A stretch of 64,000 bases of DNA. Origin: a virus. Positions 1-8,975 of the stretch are shown piece after piece. Made by a program: the position numbers and the translations under genes. Below the pieces are notes generated by a model, which was not told the DNA's origin, ran no database searches, and saw only the letters and a list, made by a program, of their open reading frames with translations. Every line of letters begins with the position of its first letter. Position 1 is the stretch's first letter. Location: IMG/VR virus record IMGVR_UViG_3300042465_006864, positions 1 through 64,000 of that record; one strand, given 5' to 3'.

Positions 1-916
1 TAAATTCATCTATTCTATTTGTTAAACTATATGGTATAGTTGTTCTATTTATACCAATATAATAAGCTTGACTATTTGCTGTTGGTCCTCTAACAAGAAA
101 AATACCACGATGAGCGTATAAATCATTACCACTAAAAGAAACAACTCCTGCACTACTAGTAGTCCAAGTATCACCAAACACTGGACTCGCACCAAATGTT
201 GTTGCACCAGAAGCAGCGACCACGTTAAGATCTTGGTTATACTGATCATCAAAATCTAAAAATTGCTCCCATGTTGTTTGAACAAATGTGGTGTCGTCTG
301 TGATTCTTTCGTTTCTGCTAGTATACCTAGAATCAGCTAGTCCTTTTGTAATTATATCAGATGAGGTGACTGCTAATTGATTTGGTAATCTATTAGCTGT
401 TCCATTGCCAACAATATTATCAGAGAATGTCTTTAGACCAGCGATTGTTTGGTCTCCAGTTGTGTATACTAAATTGCTTGCAGTTACATTGCCGCTCGCG
501 CTAATGTTTCCAGTCACACTTAAATTGCCTGATACAGTTAACGCTTCCGTTGGATTTGTCGTTCCAATACCAACTTTATTATTTCGAACTACCAAAGCAT
601 TGGAACCGTATGTGCCTATTGTAACAACGTCATTAAGTCCAGTGTCAACACTAACAATAGGCAAGCCAGAAGCGTCATTAACAGTAAAGACTGTACCTGT
701 AACTGCATCTGTTACGGCAAATAATGATCCGTTTGCACCATTAATTTGTAAACGTGATAGTGAACTGGTATTGAGACTGCTAATCGTTAATCCCGCACTA
801 CCATTATGAGCCAATGAAACTGCATTGCCCGTAAGTGCTGGCGATGTACTAGCTCCTGCCGTATCTGACGAAAAGAATATTGTTGAGCTATTTGGTATGG
901 ATAATATGTTTGGCAT
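1..916 (-). CDS. Tail fibre-like protein, 3' end beyond the window edge
   Basis: Reading the minus strand from the ATG at 916 gives an open frame that runs off the left edge (about 305 codons present, no stop), so the C-terminus is missing. The protein begins MPNILSIPNSSTIFFSSDTA. It contains a KVGIGTTNPTEALTVSGNL segment, the VGIGTT(N/T)P...LTVSGN type of repeat common in phage fibres that end in a trimeric chaperone or endosialidase domain. The paralogue at 3782-4636 has the same segment three times. It is the most promoter-distal gene seen in the left fibre operon, 15 nt after the LamG gene. Virion fibre is inferred from repeat type and position; receptor specificity is unknown. Confidence 0.75.
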   Translation of the reverse strand, partial: MPNILSIPNSSTIFFSSDTAGASTSPALTGNAVSLAHNGSAGLTISSLNTSSLSRLQINGANGSLFAVTDAVTGTVFTVNDASGLPIVSVDTGLNDVVTIGTYGSNALVVRNNKVGIGTTNPTEALTVSGNLSVTGNISASGNVTASNLVYTTGDQTIAGLKTFSDNIVGNGTANRLPNQLAVTSSDIITKGLADSRYTSRNERITDDTTFVQTTWEQFLDFDDQYNQDLNVVAASGATTFGASPVFGDTWTTSSAGVVSFSGNDLYAHRGIFLVRGPTANSQAYYIGINRTTIPYSLTNRIDEF

Positions 917-931
917 CTGTTTATATTTATT

Positions 932-1615
932 TTAAATTCCGAATCGTGAACGTGTTGCGTTAAAGTTTTGTGCTATTTCTGAGGCACTAAGAGCGCGATT
1001 ATATACTAAATATTTTCCAATATTCCCAGCAATATAATTATCTAAGGTAGATCCATTGGTCTGAGAGGCTCCTATAGTTGCTATAGTTGGCGATGTATTA
1101 ATTATGCTAGATGTAAATGCTATACTACTTAAAAAATTACCATTAACATAAAGTTGTTTCTCTGAATCATTAACTTGCAATGTTAGATTTGTCCAGACAT
1201 TAAGAGTAGGCGCATAGCCTGTAGTCCATTGATTAGCAATATCACCAGTATCAAATCTAATTGTATTGCTTCCCGTCAATCCTAAAGCAAATATTGAAAT
1301 TCCATGACCCAGTATTGTGCGAGATGTATAAAAAGATTGATTCTTTACACCAGTAAGCTTCGCCCAAAATGATATACAAAACGGCTTAGCTGACAATATA
1401 CTGTTTAAAGAAATATAGTCATTCACACCATCAAAAACTAAACTACCCTTATTAGTACTGTCGTAACCAACATCATTCACAAGAGTACCGTTATTTCCTA
1501 AACCGCTACAATCAGTCCAAACTGTTCCAGAACCACTATATGAACTTGGATCACTAGCATCAAGTGCTAGTACGAGTCCTGCTTCTACAATATTTGGACC
1601 AACATCAGCACTCAT
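932..1615 (-). CDS. LamG/concanavalin A-like lectin protein
   Basis: 227 aa. A single beta-sandwich LamG-like domain fills the protein. It opens with GLVLALDASDPSSYSGSG, followed by an SLVFDGVNDYISL strand and a late IGKYLVYNRALSASEIAQNF segment, all typical of LamG_3 domains in phage fibres. It is about half identical in layout to the next gene upstream (1612-2298), so the two arose by duplication. The start ATG overlaps the stop of that gene (ATGA). Probable carbohydrate-binding virion surface protein; the ligand cannot be read from sequence. Confidence 0.85.
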   Translation of the reverse strand: MSADVGPNIVEAGLVLALDASDPSSYSGSGTVWTDCSGLGNNGTLVNDVGYDSTNKGSLVFDGVNDYISLNSILSAKPFCISFWAKLTGVKNQSFYTSRTILGHGISIFALGLTGSNTIRFDTGDIANQWTTGYAPTLNVWTNLTLQVNDSEKQLYVNGNFLSSIAFTSSIINTSPTIATIGASQTNGSTLDNYIAGNIGKYLVYNRALSASEIAQNFNATRSRFGI

Positions 1616-2298
1616 AAACCAAACCTCCCCTTTGTTACGTTAAAGTTTTGTGCTATTTCATCTACATTAAGAGCGCGGTTATATACTCTAAAACAAGAAC
1701 AATTCATGGGTATAGGATATGAAGTGTTAATCCTCCAACCTGAAATTCTTCCATTTCCGCTATTAAAATTTCGATAAGTTGAAGATTCGCCACTACCTAG
1801 TTGGGATAAGGTTTGAGAGACTGTGTTGATATATATTTTATTATTAGTATATGGTACATCGCTTCTCATTTCAAAAACATAATGCTTCCAATTATTTACC
1901 AATCCTAAAGAAGAAACAGTTGCAACAGGTATTCCAAGCATATCGCTAACACTTGTATTATAACCCAAACCACCATTGCCACAATAAACATCATACCTAT
2001 CCCACCCCATGATCATTTTATTTGCATAACTAGAACCAAGTTTACACCACATTTCAACTGTTGTGGTTGTTCCTAAGTTGGGAGCGGTAAAATCAACATA
2101 ATCATTGCTGCCATCAAATAGCAATGACCCTCGATTATCAGAGTTATAAGCAACGCCATTCACTAGAGTTGCGTTACTAGCATTCCCACTGCGATCAGCC
2201 CAAGTTGTCCCTGAGCCAGAGTATGACTTTGGATCGCTAGCGTCAAGTGCTAGCACGAGTCCATTTGTTACTATGTTGGGTGAATGATGAAGAGCCAT
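1612..2298 (-). CDS. LamG/concanavalin A-like lectin protein
   Basis: 228 aa, paralogue of 932-1615. It opens with GLVLALDASDPKSYSGSG, has SLLFDGSNDYVDF in the middle and FRVYNRALNVDEIAQNFN at the end. A late-type promoter motif (2305-2314) stops 6 nt before the ATG, so this gene starts its own late transcript that also covers the two downstream fibre genes. Likely displayed on the tail and binding surface glycans; inferred from domain type and neighbours. Confidence 0.85.
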   Translation of the reverse strand: MALHHSPNIVTNGLVLALDASDPKSYSGSGTTWADRSGNASNATLVNGVAYNSDNRGSLLFDGSNDYVDFTAPNLGTTTTVEMWCKLGSSYANKMIMGWDRYDVYCGNGGLGYNTSVSDMLGIPVATVSSLGLVNNWKHYVFEMRSDVPYTNNKIYINTVSQTLSQLGSGESSTYRNFNSGNGRISGWRINTSYPIPMNCSCFRVYNRALNVDEIAQNFNVTKGRFGL

Positions 2299-2304
2299 TT
2301 TAAT

Positions 2305-2314
2305 TATTTACACT
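2305..2314 (-). promoter_or_regulatory. Late promoter motif
   Basis: Minus strand AGTGTAAATA, 6 nt before the ATG at 2298. A perfect member of the RGTGTAADWW family found before structural and lysis genes in this window; no -35 box is apparent. Confidence 0.7.
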
Positions 2315-2316
2315 TG

Positions 2317-3780
2317 TTAGGGTATGATGTTCCATTTTTGAGCAAGGTATCTTTGAACCTCACGACGATCATTTGCTGTTAAAAGTTTTGTGAAATAGAT
2401 AATTTCAGCAATGTCGCAATTACAAGGTAAATTTCCTGTATTATATGCTCCTACACCAAAACTTTGTGCTAGCTTTGTAAATACTCCTGGATCTTGCGAA
2501 AACGAATTTGTAGTAGCATGTGCTGTTCCATTAACTCTTTGAATATGTCCAGCATTTGTACTGGTAAGTTCGACTTCAACAATTCTAAAAACATTATTTT
2601 GCAAATTTTGAGACGCTGCTAACTTTGATGTAAGTTTAGTTGTTCCTGATGCTCCGTTTTGAGCTGTTTCGAGTCTTGCTGCATTTACAGCAACATAATT
2701 TGCCCCAAGTGGAGGATTTTCATAGTTATTAGCATGTGCAGCAAATATTTTATATTGTGTTGAATTTTTTGATGCCGTTACTAAAAAGTATGTACAATCT
2801 TGTGTTCCACCAAAAGCTGGAGTAGCAAGAAAATCATTACTACCATCAAATGCTAAAACATCTTTACCGCCTTGTACACCAAGTGTTCGTAGCGGTCTAT
2901 TAGCTAATGTAGCTTGTGTTGCATGTCTAGCATTGCCACTCTTATCTTCCCATCTTGCTACTGCACCACCTGCGCCAACCAAAGATCCTCCAGTTGTAGC
3001 ATCATAAAGAGTGTTGCTATCACTTGCATCCAACCATAATGCAGGACCAAGACTAAGAGGATTAAAGCCAAGACCCCATTTTTTAGCGAGATAGTTTTCT
3101 ACTGATTTGCGATCAGATGTTGAGAGAGCAGTGGGGAATATGAGTATTTCAGATATGTCGCCACGAAGGTATGAAACAATCCTTCCTCCTGACGCAGTTG
3201 ATCCAATTCGTGATATAGATCCGCTCGCCGCTCCAACAGGTCCTGAGTTTGTAAGAGGAGTCGCTACTCCATTAGTCCAAAGAGAATAATTTGACGCTCC
3301 GTTCGTTGATCCACCTGACCAAATGGCAGATATAATTCTGCTGCTATTTTCAGCAAGCGACCCGCCTCTACCATATGCTGTTGAATTTCCGTCTGAACCA
3401 ACCACCAAAGGTCCATAAGCATTATCATTATTAATGCCAATTTCAACCGCAGTCCTTGTTGTAGATGCCTGTAACACCTGAAAAATCGTTTGATACGTAC
3501 CACCACCACTTGATCTTTGTGCAACAACGAAAACAGTGAATGCGCTCAAATCAAATCGGGCAAACGTCATAGTATCATTCACTCCATCAAATCTCCTCAC
3601 TTGCCGACCATTCAAAGCATTACTAACAATCGCAGGTTGAGCTGATGCAGTTGCTTGTGTAGCATTTCGTCCATTGCCACTGAGATCTTCCCACACAGCA
3701 GGATCACTGCCAGTATCACTAAGCCATAGTGCTGGACTTAGACTGAGTGGATCAAAACTGTTACCATATGCTGTTCCCAT
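2317..3780 (-). CDS. Double LamG-domain virion protein
   Basis: 487 aa with two tandem LamG-like domains, roughly residues 10-240 and 245-487. Each has a DSG...WEDLSGNGRNATQ or WEDKSGNARHATQ strand, an FDG(V/S)ND strand and an EI(L/I)(I/Y)F...LS/LT..DR..V..YLA.KW ending, so the gene is an internal duplication. It sits 2 nt after the fibre gene 3782-4636. With 932 and 1612 this makes four lectin modules in a row. Likely receptor- or debris-binding adhesin; ligand unknown. Confidence 0.82.
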   Translation of the reverse strand: MGTAYGNSFDPLSLSPALWLSDTGSDPAVWEDLSGNGRNATQATASAQPAIVSNALNGRQVRRFDGVNDTMTFARFDLSAFTVFVVAQRSSGGGTYQTIFQVLQASTTRTAVEIGINNDNAYGPLVVGSDGNSTAYGRGGSLAENSSRIISAIWSGGSTNGASNYSLWTNGVATPLTNSGPVGAASGSISRIGSTASGGRIVSYLRGDISEILIFPTALSTSDRKSVENYLAKKWGLGFNPLSLGPALWLDASDSNTLYDATTGGSLVGAGGAVARWEDKSGNARHATQATLANRPLRTLGVQGGKDVLAFDGSNDFLATPAFGGTQDCTYFLVTASKNSTQYKIFAAHANNYENPPLGANYVAVNAARLETAQNGASGTTKLTSKLAASQNLQNNVFRIVEVELTSTNAGHIQRVNGTAHATTNSFSQDPGVFTKLAQSFGVGAYNTGNLPCNCDIAEIIYFTKLLTANDRREVQRYLAQKWNIIP

Positions 3781-3781
3781 A

Positions 3782-4636
3782 TTATTCTGCTGTTTCTACG
3801 ACCAAAGCTTCAACATCTTTACGTGTGCCATATACAACATAATGATACTCTCCAGCTGCTCCGCCTACAACTACTTTTTTATTATCTGCGCTTATTATAT
3901 ATAATGGCTGATGTGAGCCGTATGGTGTTAATGTAACTGTTACGCTATCGGATTCAACAAGCCAGTCCCAGTGATCAGGTAGTATTATAGTATCATCGCT
4001 TGTTTTCCCACGAACATATACACCGTGTTCATTGCTTTCAACAACACCATATTGCAAATAACCAGCTTTAGTTTGATGTGGTATTTTAAAGCTTTTTGTT
4101 GCTGCTGCTAAATGTCCAGTGCATGTTATGTTACCAGTTGCGCTGATGTTTCCAGATACTGTCAGACGCTCAGATGGTGTCGTCGTGCCAATACCAACTC
4201 TATCATTTACACTATCAACAAACAGTGTATTTGTATCAACTGTTAAATTTCCAGTTGCACTTATATTACCAACAACTGTCAGTTTTTCGTTTGGTGTCGT
4301 AGTGCCAATGCCGACATTACCGCCATTAATCCAACTATCTCCAGTTTTAGAGAGTTTATAAGCATTCACACCAAACTCTCTTAAGCTACCATTTAGATAA
4401 TTATCACCTCTTATCACAACCTGACCGTTAACATCAAGCATGAAAGTACTTTGTGGTGTAGTCGTCCCGATACCTACTCTATTATTGACACTATCTACAA
4501 ACAATGTATTTGTATCAACCGTTAAATTACCTGATATGCTTACAGGTTTAGTGAATGCTATACTAGCACCAGCATTCAGATTATTGAGCGCTGCATTATC
4601 TGCTAAGACTGATGATGTTGCTTTGGTTATTGCCAT
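3782..4636 (-). CDS. Tail fibre protein with VGIGTTTP repeats
   Basis: 284 aa. The segment TNTLFVDSVNNRVGIGTTTP and variants occur three times between residues about 40 and 150, each followed by (L)TVSGN or LTVVGN and SATGN. This is the trimeric shaft pattern of many phage fibres. The C-terminal about 130 residues are not repetitive and contain HWDWLVESDSVTVTLTPYGS, also a common fibre ending. It shares the repeat type with the partial gene 1-916. Structural role is inferred; it lies immediately after the long fibre 4639-7533. Confidence 0.8.
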   Translation of the reverse strand: MAITKATSSVLADNAALNNLNAGASIAFTKPVSISGNLTVDTNTLFVDSVNNRVGIGTTTPQSTFMLDVNGQVVIRGDNYLNGSLREFGVNAYKLSKTGDSWINGGNVGIGTTTPNEKLTVVGNISATGNLTVDTNTLFVDSVNDRVGIGTTTPSERLTVSGNISATGNITCTGHLAAATKSFKIPHQTKAGYLQYGVVESNEHGVYVRGKTSDDTIILPDHWDWLVESDSVTVTLTPYGSHQPLYIISADNKKVVVGGAAGEYHYVVYGTRKDVEALVVETAE

Positions 4637-4638
4637 AT

Positions 4639-7533
4639 TTAATTTTTTCCTCCGTAGTTAAGTTCATAGAGATACATATTAGTCGTTCCCGTAGATGCGA
4701 CTAATGTTTTTGCCATTTGACCAAGACCTCCAAATCCTAAATTTGGTCTAGCTGGCGCACCGCTAGCAACATAAGTTACACTGCCAATTAGAATAGTATC
4801 ATTTAACCAAAAATTGAATACTCCATTTGATTTATGTATGTATATTCTTGCTAATTTTTCGGCAAATGCGTCTGTATTCAAAAGCACATTTGAAATATAA
4901 TGTGAGTTTCCACCGCTTGTCCAAGTGCCATTTCCGCTTGAGCTATTTAATGAATATGAATTACCATCAATCCGTGTTACTGTCCAAATTCCATTTGCTG
5001 CTGTATTACCTAAACAGCCATCAATTTCTATTTGATCATTCGTAACAAAACCATGATTATTTTGCGTAATGACAATAGGTGATGCATTTGTAGCCGCAGA
5101 TATTGTGGATCTAAAATAAGGTAGTCCAAACCCATGAAAAATACGAATATCATAATTCGTTGATGAAGATCCATTTGTGATATGAACTCCTAGTCCGCCA
5201 TATACTGATACTATTCCATCAGTATTAATATTACCTGCAAAAAGCTTAACGAGTTGATTTGTTCTTACATTTGCACTATTGATAGCATATGTAAAATTGA
5301 ACACCCAATCAAACCATATCTCTGACATATCCCACTGGATTGATGAGTAACCATTTGCTGTAACTATTCCTAGTGGACATAAGGATAATTGATTTGCTTG
5401 TGAAAATGATTTAGATCCTAATGTAGTAGTAGTATACGCATTCAAATAGGACGGAGTTGGAGAAGTGCCTCCACCACTCGCATGAGATGTGTTCCAAGTT
5501 CCGCCAACATTACATTTGCGATTAATGATATATCCATTTAGTCCTGCATTTACTCGCGTAGTTAATACACTATCAAGAGAAGAATATAATTGATTAGGTA
5601 ATGATAAACTATTAGAAACTTGTAATGAATCTGCAATAGTTAAATCTTGAACAGTTAAGTCTGCATCCAACTTAGCACTTGTCACGCTACCATCAGCAGG
5701 TATGTTTTGTGATACCTGTAAACTATTCGTCGGTGATATGACAACTGCTTTGCTTCCACTTGGTAATGGACTTGTGAATGTTATGTTTCCACTAGCTACA
5801 GTATAGTCAACAACAGGCTCTTGTAAGATACCATCAATAGCCACAATGAGTGCTGATGGATTTACTAACCCGCTTGCTCCCGATATTGCATATCCAGAAG
5901 TAGCGCCATTACCTGTTACAGTTGTTCTTACTGGATCGACAACTGTTGCATAGTTATTAGGATTGCTTGCAGCGTAGAACTGTCCCGTTTGAAACTGTGT
6001 AATAAATACTCCAGTTTCTGTTTTTAAAGCATAATTTCCTGTCGCACTGTTCAATGTGGAAATTTGGGTTTGCAAACTTCCACTAATGCCAGTCATCTCT
6101 TCAACAGAAGCTATCGTATATAAAACACTTAGATCGCTAGCTCTAGTTCCAATTCCAAACTTAAACTTATCTGAATGATCAAAACCAAGAATCGCACCAG
6201 AATCATTAATCCCAGTCAAACCAGAACCAGTAACAAAAAACAAACCACCATCAACTGCTCCACCAGTTAAGTTGAGCATGATGTAGTTACTTGCTACGTT
6301 TGTGTTTGTGGTATTTACGATTGTTTCAAGACCAGTTACATACAAATTGTTGATGTATACTTTATCATGAAAGGTTTTGTCTCCAAGTATTGTTTCTGTG
6401 CCAGTTGTATTAACGTATCTGGATTCAGATTCGTTTTTGGTATAATAGTTGCCAGAGAACGAAAGATCGACTCCTGTAATAAATCCAGAAGGATTGCTGG
6501 CAGCATAAAATGCCCCTGTCTCTGATGGTCTCACAACTTCTCCAGTGACATAGCCCGATAAAAGACCACTAACAGTATGATCAAAATCAATCAGCGTTCG
6601 CACTTGGCTTGCTGTCAAATCTTCAGGATCGCTTGTTCCAGCAGAAATACGACCTTTGATGCGCTGAGAAGCCATATCTGCCAATTTAGTATTGGTAACA
6701 GCGTTTGTGGCGATAATGTTAGTAGTGACAGAAAGACTCGACAACTTGTCAGTTGTGACGTTAAAGTTAGCGATTTTAGCAGTTGTCACTGCGCCATCGG
6801 CAATTTTGCTATTGGTAATTGCAGAGTTATCTATCGAAAAATTTAAATTGCTGGAGCTATTGCCAGTAATAGTAATATCACCACGATCACCTGTTAAAGA
6901 ATTAAAACTAATAAAATCACCAGTCTCACTTGGACGAACTACACTTCCTGTGACATAAGCAGAAAGGTCAACTCCCGTAATAAATCCCGAAGGATTACTC
7001 GTTGGATAAAATGCTCCTGTCTGCGATGGTCGCACAACTTCTCCAGTTACGTATGCAGATAAATCAACACCAGTAATAAATCCAGAAGGATTGTTGGCAG
7101 CGTAAAATGTTCCAGTTTGCGAAGCGGTGATGAAGCTGCCTGTTTCAGAGGGTCTTACCACATCTCCTGTAACATATGCTGACAAGTCAACGCCAGTAAT
7201 GAATCCAGATGGATTAGAAGCAGGATAAAAAGCTCCAGTTTGCGAAGCCGTAATGAAATTGCCCGTATCAGAAGGTCTAACAACTGCTCCAGTCACTAAA
7301 TTAGTATACTGTCCAGATGTTAAGTGATAATAGCTATTGACAGAACCACCTTGTAAGCCACCTAAAAGATTGTGAAGAAGTTCATCACTTCCGCCGCTTT
7401 GATGCGTTACTGAGTGATTAATAATGCCCTGATTTAACGTCAAAGGATTAATGTAAATATTTTCGCCAGTATCATTCACTGTGATACTAGTAGTTTCTGG
7501 AGAGATTACATTAACAACAACTGAGTCTGGCAT
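4639..7533 (-). CDS. Long repetitive tail fibre protein
   Basis: 964 aa. The N-terminal half is built of a recurring module of about 45 residues, SGFITGVDLSAYVTG followed by VVRPSETG and GxFY(A/P)(A/S)(N/S)NP; GFITGVDLS occurs four times and VVRPS.TG at least five. The C-terminal about 330 residues are unique and resemble a beta-rich head domain (WTSGGNSHYISN, LARIYIHKSNGVFNFWLND). The nucleotide copies differ mostly at synonymous positions, so the repeats are kept at protein level. It follows the BppU-like gene by 2 nt. Long virion fibre or side fibre by repeat architecture and context. Confidence 0.82.
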   Translation of the reverse strand: MPDSVVVNVISPETTSITVNDTGENIYINPLTLNQGIINHSVTHQSGGSDELLHNLLGGLQGGSVNSYYHLTSGQYTNLVTGAVVRPSDTGNFITASQTGAFYPASNPSGFITGVDLSAYVTGDVVRPSETGSFITASQTGTFYAANNPSGFITGVDLSAYVTGEVVRPSQTGAFYPTSNPSGFITGVDLSAYVTGSVVRPSETGDFISFNSLTGDRGDITITGNSSSNLNFSIDNSAITNSKIADGAVTTAKIANFNVTTDKLSSLSVTTNIIATNAVTNTKLADMASQRIKGRISAGTSDPEDLTASQVRTLIDFDHTVSGLLSGYVTGEVVRPSETGAFYAASNPSGFITGVDLSFSGNYYTKNESESRYVNTTGTETILGDKTFHDKVYINNLYVTGLETIVNTTNTNVASNYIMLNLTGGAVDGGLFFVTGSGLTGINDSGAILGFDHSDKFKFGIGTRASDLSVLYTIASVEEMTGISGSLQTQISTLNSATGNYALKTETGVFITQFQTGQFYAASNPNNYATVVDPVRTTVTGNGATSGYAISGASGLVNPSALIVAIDGILQEPVVDYTVASGNITFTSPLPSGSKAVVISPTNSLQVSQNIPADGSVTSAKLDADLTVQDLTIADSLQVSNSLSLPNQLYSSLDSVLTTRVNAGLNGYIINRKCNVGGTWNTSHASGGGTSPTPSYLNAYTTTTLGSKSFSQANQLSLCPLGIVTANGYSSIQWDMSEIWFDWVFNFTYAINSANVRTNQLVKLFAGNINTDGIVSVYGGLGVHITNGSSSTNYDIRIFHGFGLPYFRSTISAATNASPIVITQNNHGFVTNDQIEIDGCLGNTAANGIWTVTRIDGNSYSLNSSSGNGTWTSGGNSHYISNVLLNTDAFAEKLARIYIHKSNGVFNFWLNDTILIGSVTYVASGAPARPNLGFGGLGQMAKTLVASTGTTNMYLYELNYGGKN

Positions 7534-7535
7534 AA

Positions 7536-7868
7536 TTATCTAGTGGTACTTTTTTCTACATAAACAGGTCCATAGAGCAATTTGTCTGGACACTCCGACT
7601 CTTTATCGACATATAAATCCCAGCTACAAGGCGCAAGATCAATATTGGCAGTAGTTGAGCCATTTAAACTGATTTTTACTATACCACTTGGTATGCTGAG
7701 TATTTCAGTTTGCAAAACAGCTTGCAATTCATCATCAAAGTCACGACGAATTTGTCCAGTCACATTAGCTCCGCTGAGATTATAAACGCTGCCGTTTTTC
7801 TGTAACTGCACTGTTAAATTAAAACATGCCCTTTGCTCAATATGAATACCTGTCAATGATGCGCTCAT
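7536..7868 (-). CDS. Baseplate/tail-appendage protein (BppU N-domain-like)
   Basis: 110 aa. The pattern of an early F(N)LTVQLQKNGSVYNLSGA strand, then VTGQIR, then WDLYVD near residue 85 resembles the N-terminal baseplate-attachment domain of BppU-type proteins that anchor fibres. It directly precedes the long fibre in the operon, which fits an adaptor role. A late promoter motif lies 6 nt upstream of the ATG. Family assignment is by pattern only and is tentative. Confidence 0.55.
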   Translation of the reverse strand: MSASLTGIHIEQRACFNLTVQLQKNGSVYNLSGANVTGQIRRDFDDELQAVLQTEILSIPSGIVKISLNGSTTANIDLAPCSWDLYVDKESECPDKLLYGPVYVEKSTTR

Positions 7869-7874
7869 TAACCA

Positions 7875-7884
7875 TTATTACACC
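7875..7884 (-). promoter_or_regulatory. Late promoter motif overlapping the upstream stop codon
   Basis: Minus strand GGTGTAATAA, 6 nt before the ATG at 7868. It overlaps the last codons and stop of the SET-domain gene, so it is embedded in coding sequence. Confidence 0.55.
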
Positions 7885-8288
7885 CAATCAATCTCGTCTG
7901 GAGAATATTTACACGTAAGTTCTTCTCCAATTTGAATTTTTCTTGCGGCATAATAAATATCTCGCTCTTTGTCGTGAATTAAGTTTGGTTCATCAGAATG
8001 ATTGACGAAATAAGCTGCGCCAATATCGTTAATGTGGCAATCAATCCAAAAGCCGTATTCATTGTTATTGCAGACTTTTTTGATATGATCCAAGATGTTA
8101 TGCTCTACATTTTTAACTTCACCCCATCGAATGAAGCACAAGTCTTTTGGCGCAAAAACAACTTCGTTTTTATTAATTTCGGTAAGAGTAACAGCTCCAA
8201 CTCCTGCGCCAACGATAGAGCTTGGCACTAGCTTTACTAATATGCCATTGCATATTTGATTTGTTAATGCTTGTTTATTGAACGACAT
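7878..8288 (-). CDS. SET-domain protein (putative lysine methyltransferase)
   Basis: 136 aa, a minimal SET fold. Visible motifs in order: SSIVGAGVGAV (residues about 23-33, the SAM-side GxG strand), FVNHSDEPN (about 95-103, the NHS..PN SAM-binding motif) and GEELTCKY (about 122-129, the GEE(L/I)xxxY motif whose Tyr is catalytic). Length suits a stand-alone SET core without pre- or post-SET zinc modules. It overlaps the upstream gene by 14 nt and sits inside the late fibre operon. Probable protein lysine methylation; the target, whether virion or host protein, is unknown. Confidence 0.75.
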   Translation of the reverse strand: MSFNKQALTNQICNGILVKLVPSSIVGAGVGAVTLTEINKNEVVFAPKDLCFIRWGEVKNVEHNILDHIKKVCNNNEYGFWIDCHINDIGAAYFVNHSDEPNLIHDKERDIYYAARKIQIGEELTCKYSPDEIDWV

Positions 8289-8922
8289 TTTCTTCTTTTG
8301 GTTGAGTGGTGAATTCTGTCATGTAGCTATAATCAGTAAACAGTGTTCGTTTATTTTCGACGCTATACACTGTCAAGTCGATTTTATATCCAGGATTTTT
8401 GTCAATAGGTTTGTCAACCCATGCATTATCGTGCCACACAATGCGATTATTGGGGTAAGCATAAAAATTACCATTGTCCATTTTGAATACATGGGCGCAT
8501 TTATGTTCTGGTGTTTCAGAAAAATTAGTGTCTAAGATGCTCTTATTCTCCCATCCCCAATCAAGCGTGAACATATATTCTCCCGCTTCTCTGGTATTTT
8601 GCGGCGTAATAAGCAAAGCTCTAAGACCTTTCATTCGTGTGCGAACTTGAACATCAACATAAGGACTAAAACAATCCCAATACATTGCATGTTCCAATGG
8701 TACTGGATCGCAAGGCTTCCAACAGAATGCTGTAATAGGTCTGCGAGTCCAGTTAACTCCATTAGTTAAAAACGCTTCAAACAAAGGAACCCTCTTCTCA
8801 ATTGACGCTACAGAATGGACATCGCATGGAGTATATTCGCCATGCCCTTTTTCGTGATTAAAAAGATATTCATTGCGCAATAGGCAAGTAATCGTGGGAA
8901 TATTATGATTTAAATAAGACAC
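8275..8922 (-). CDS. Conserved phage protein of unknown function
   Basis: 215 aa. The start is GTG at 8922; the nearby ATG at 8924 is out of frame and hits a stop at once. A late promoter motif lies 5 nt upstream. No signal peptide or membrane segment. Rich in Trp and aromatic residues (WTRRPITAFCWKP, YWDCFSPYVDV, FTLDWGWEN), suggesting a compact beta-rich fold. First gene of the left late operon and coupled to the SET gene by a 14-nt overlap. Function not recognised. Confidence 0.7.
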   Translation of the reverse strand: MSYLNHNIPTITCLLRNEYLFNHEKGHGEYTPCDVHSVASIEKRVPLFEAFLTNGVNWTRRPITAFCWKPCDPVPLEHAMYWDCFSPYVDVQVRTRMKGLRALLITPQNTREAGEYMFTLDWGWENKSILDTNFSETPEHKCAHVFKMDNGNFYAYPNNRIVWHDNAWVDKPIDKNPGYKIDLTVYSVENKRTLFTDYSYMTEFTTQPKEENVVQ

Positions 8923-8927
8923 ATCTT

Positions 8928-8937
8928 ATCTTACACT
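8928..8937 (-). promoter_or_regulatory. Late promoter motif
   Basis: Minus strand AGTGTAAGAT, 5 nt before the GTG start at 8922. It opens the left fibre operon and supports the GTG start. Confidence 0.65.
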
Positions 8938-8941
8938 TTTA

Positions 8942-8956
8942 GTAGAAAATTTCTAC
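8942..8956. promoter_or_regulatory. Palindrome between divergent genes
   Basis: GTAGAAA-A-TTTCTAC, perfect 7-bp arms around one base, in the 53-nt gap between the divergent genes 8275-8922 and 8976-9458. Dimension and place fit an operator for a dimeric regulator; no T-run, so not a terminator. Confidence 0.4.
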
Positions 8957-8975
8957 GCACTATTTAAAATCAGGT

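Noticed and set aside
405-809. Open frame of 134 codons on the plus strand
   Set aside because: It is the antisense of the partial fibre gene, whose frame continues without stop to the window edge and has the VGIGTTNP repeat.
6577-6958. Two overlapping plus-strand frames
   Set aside because: Both lie antisense within the repetitive fibre gene 4639-7533 and have no promoter or start context.
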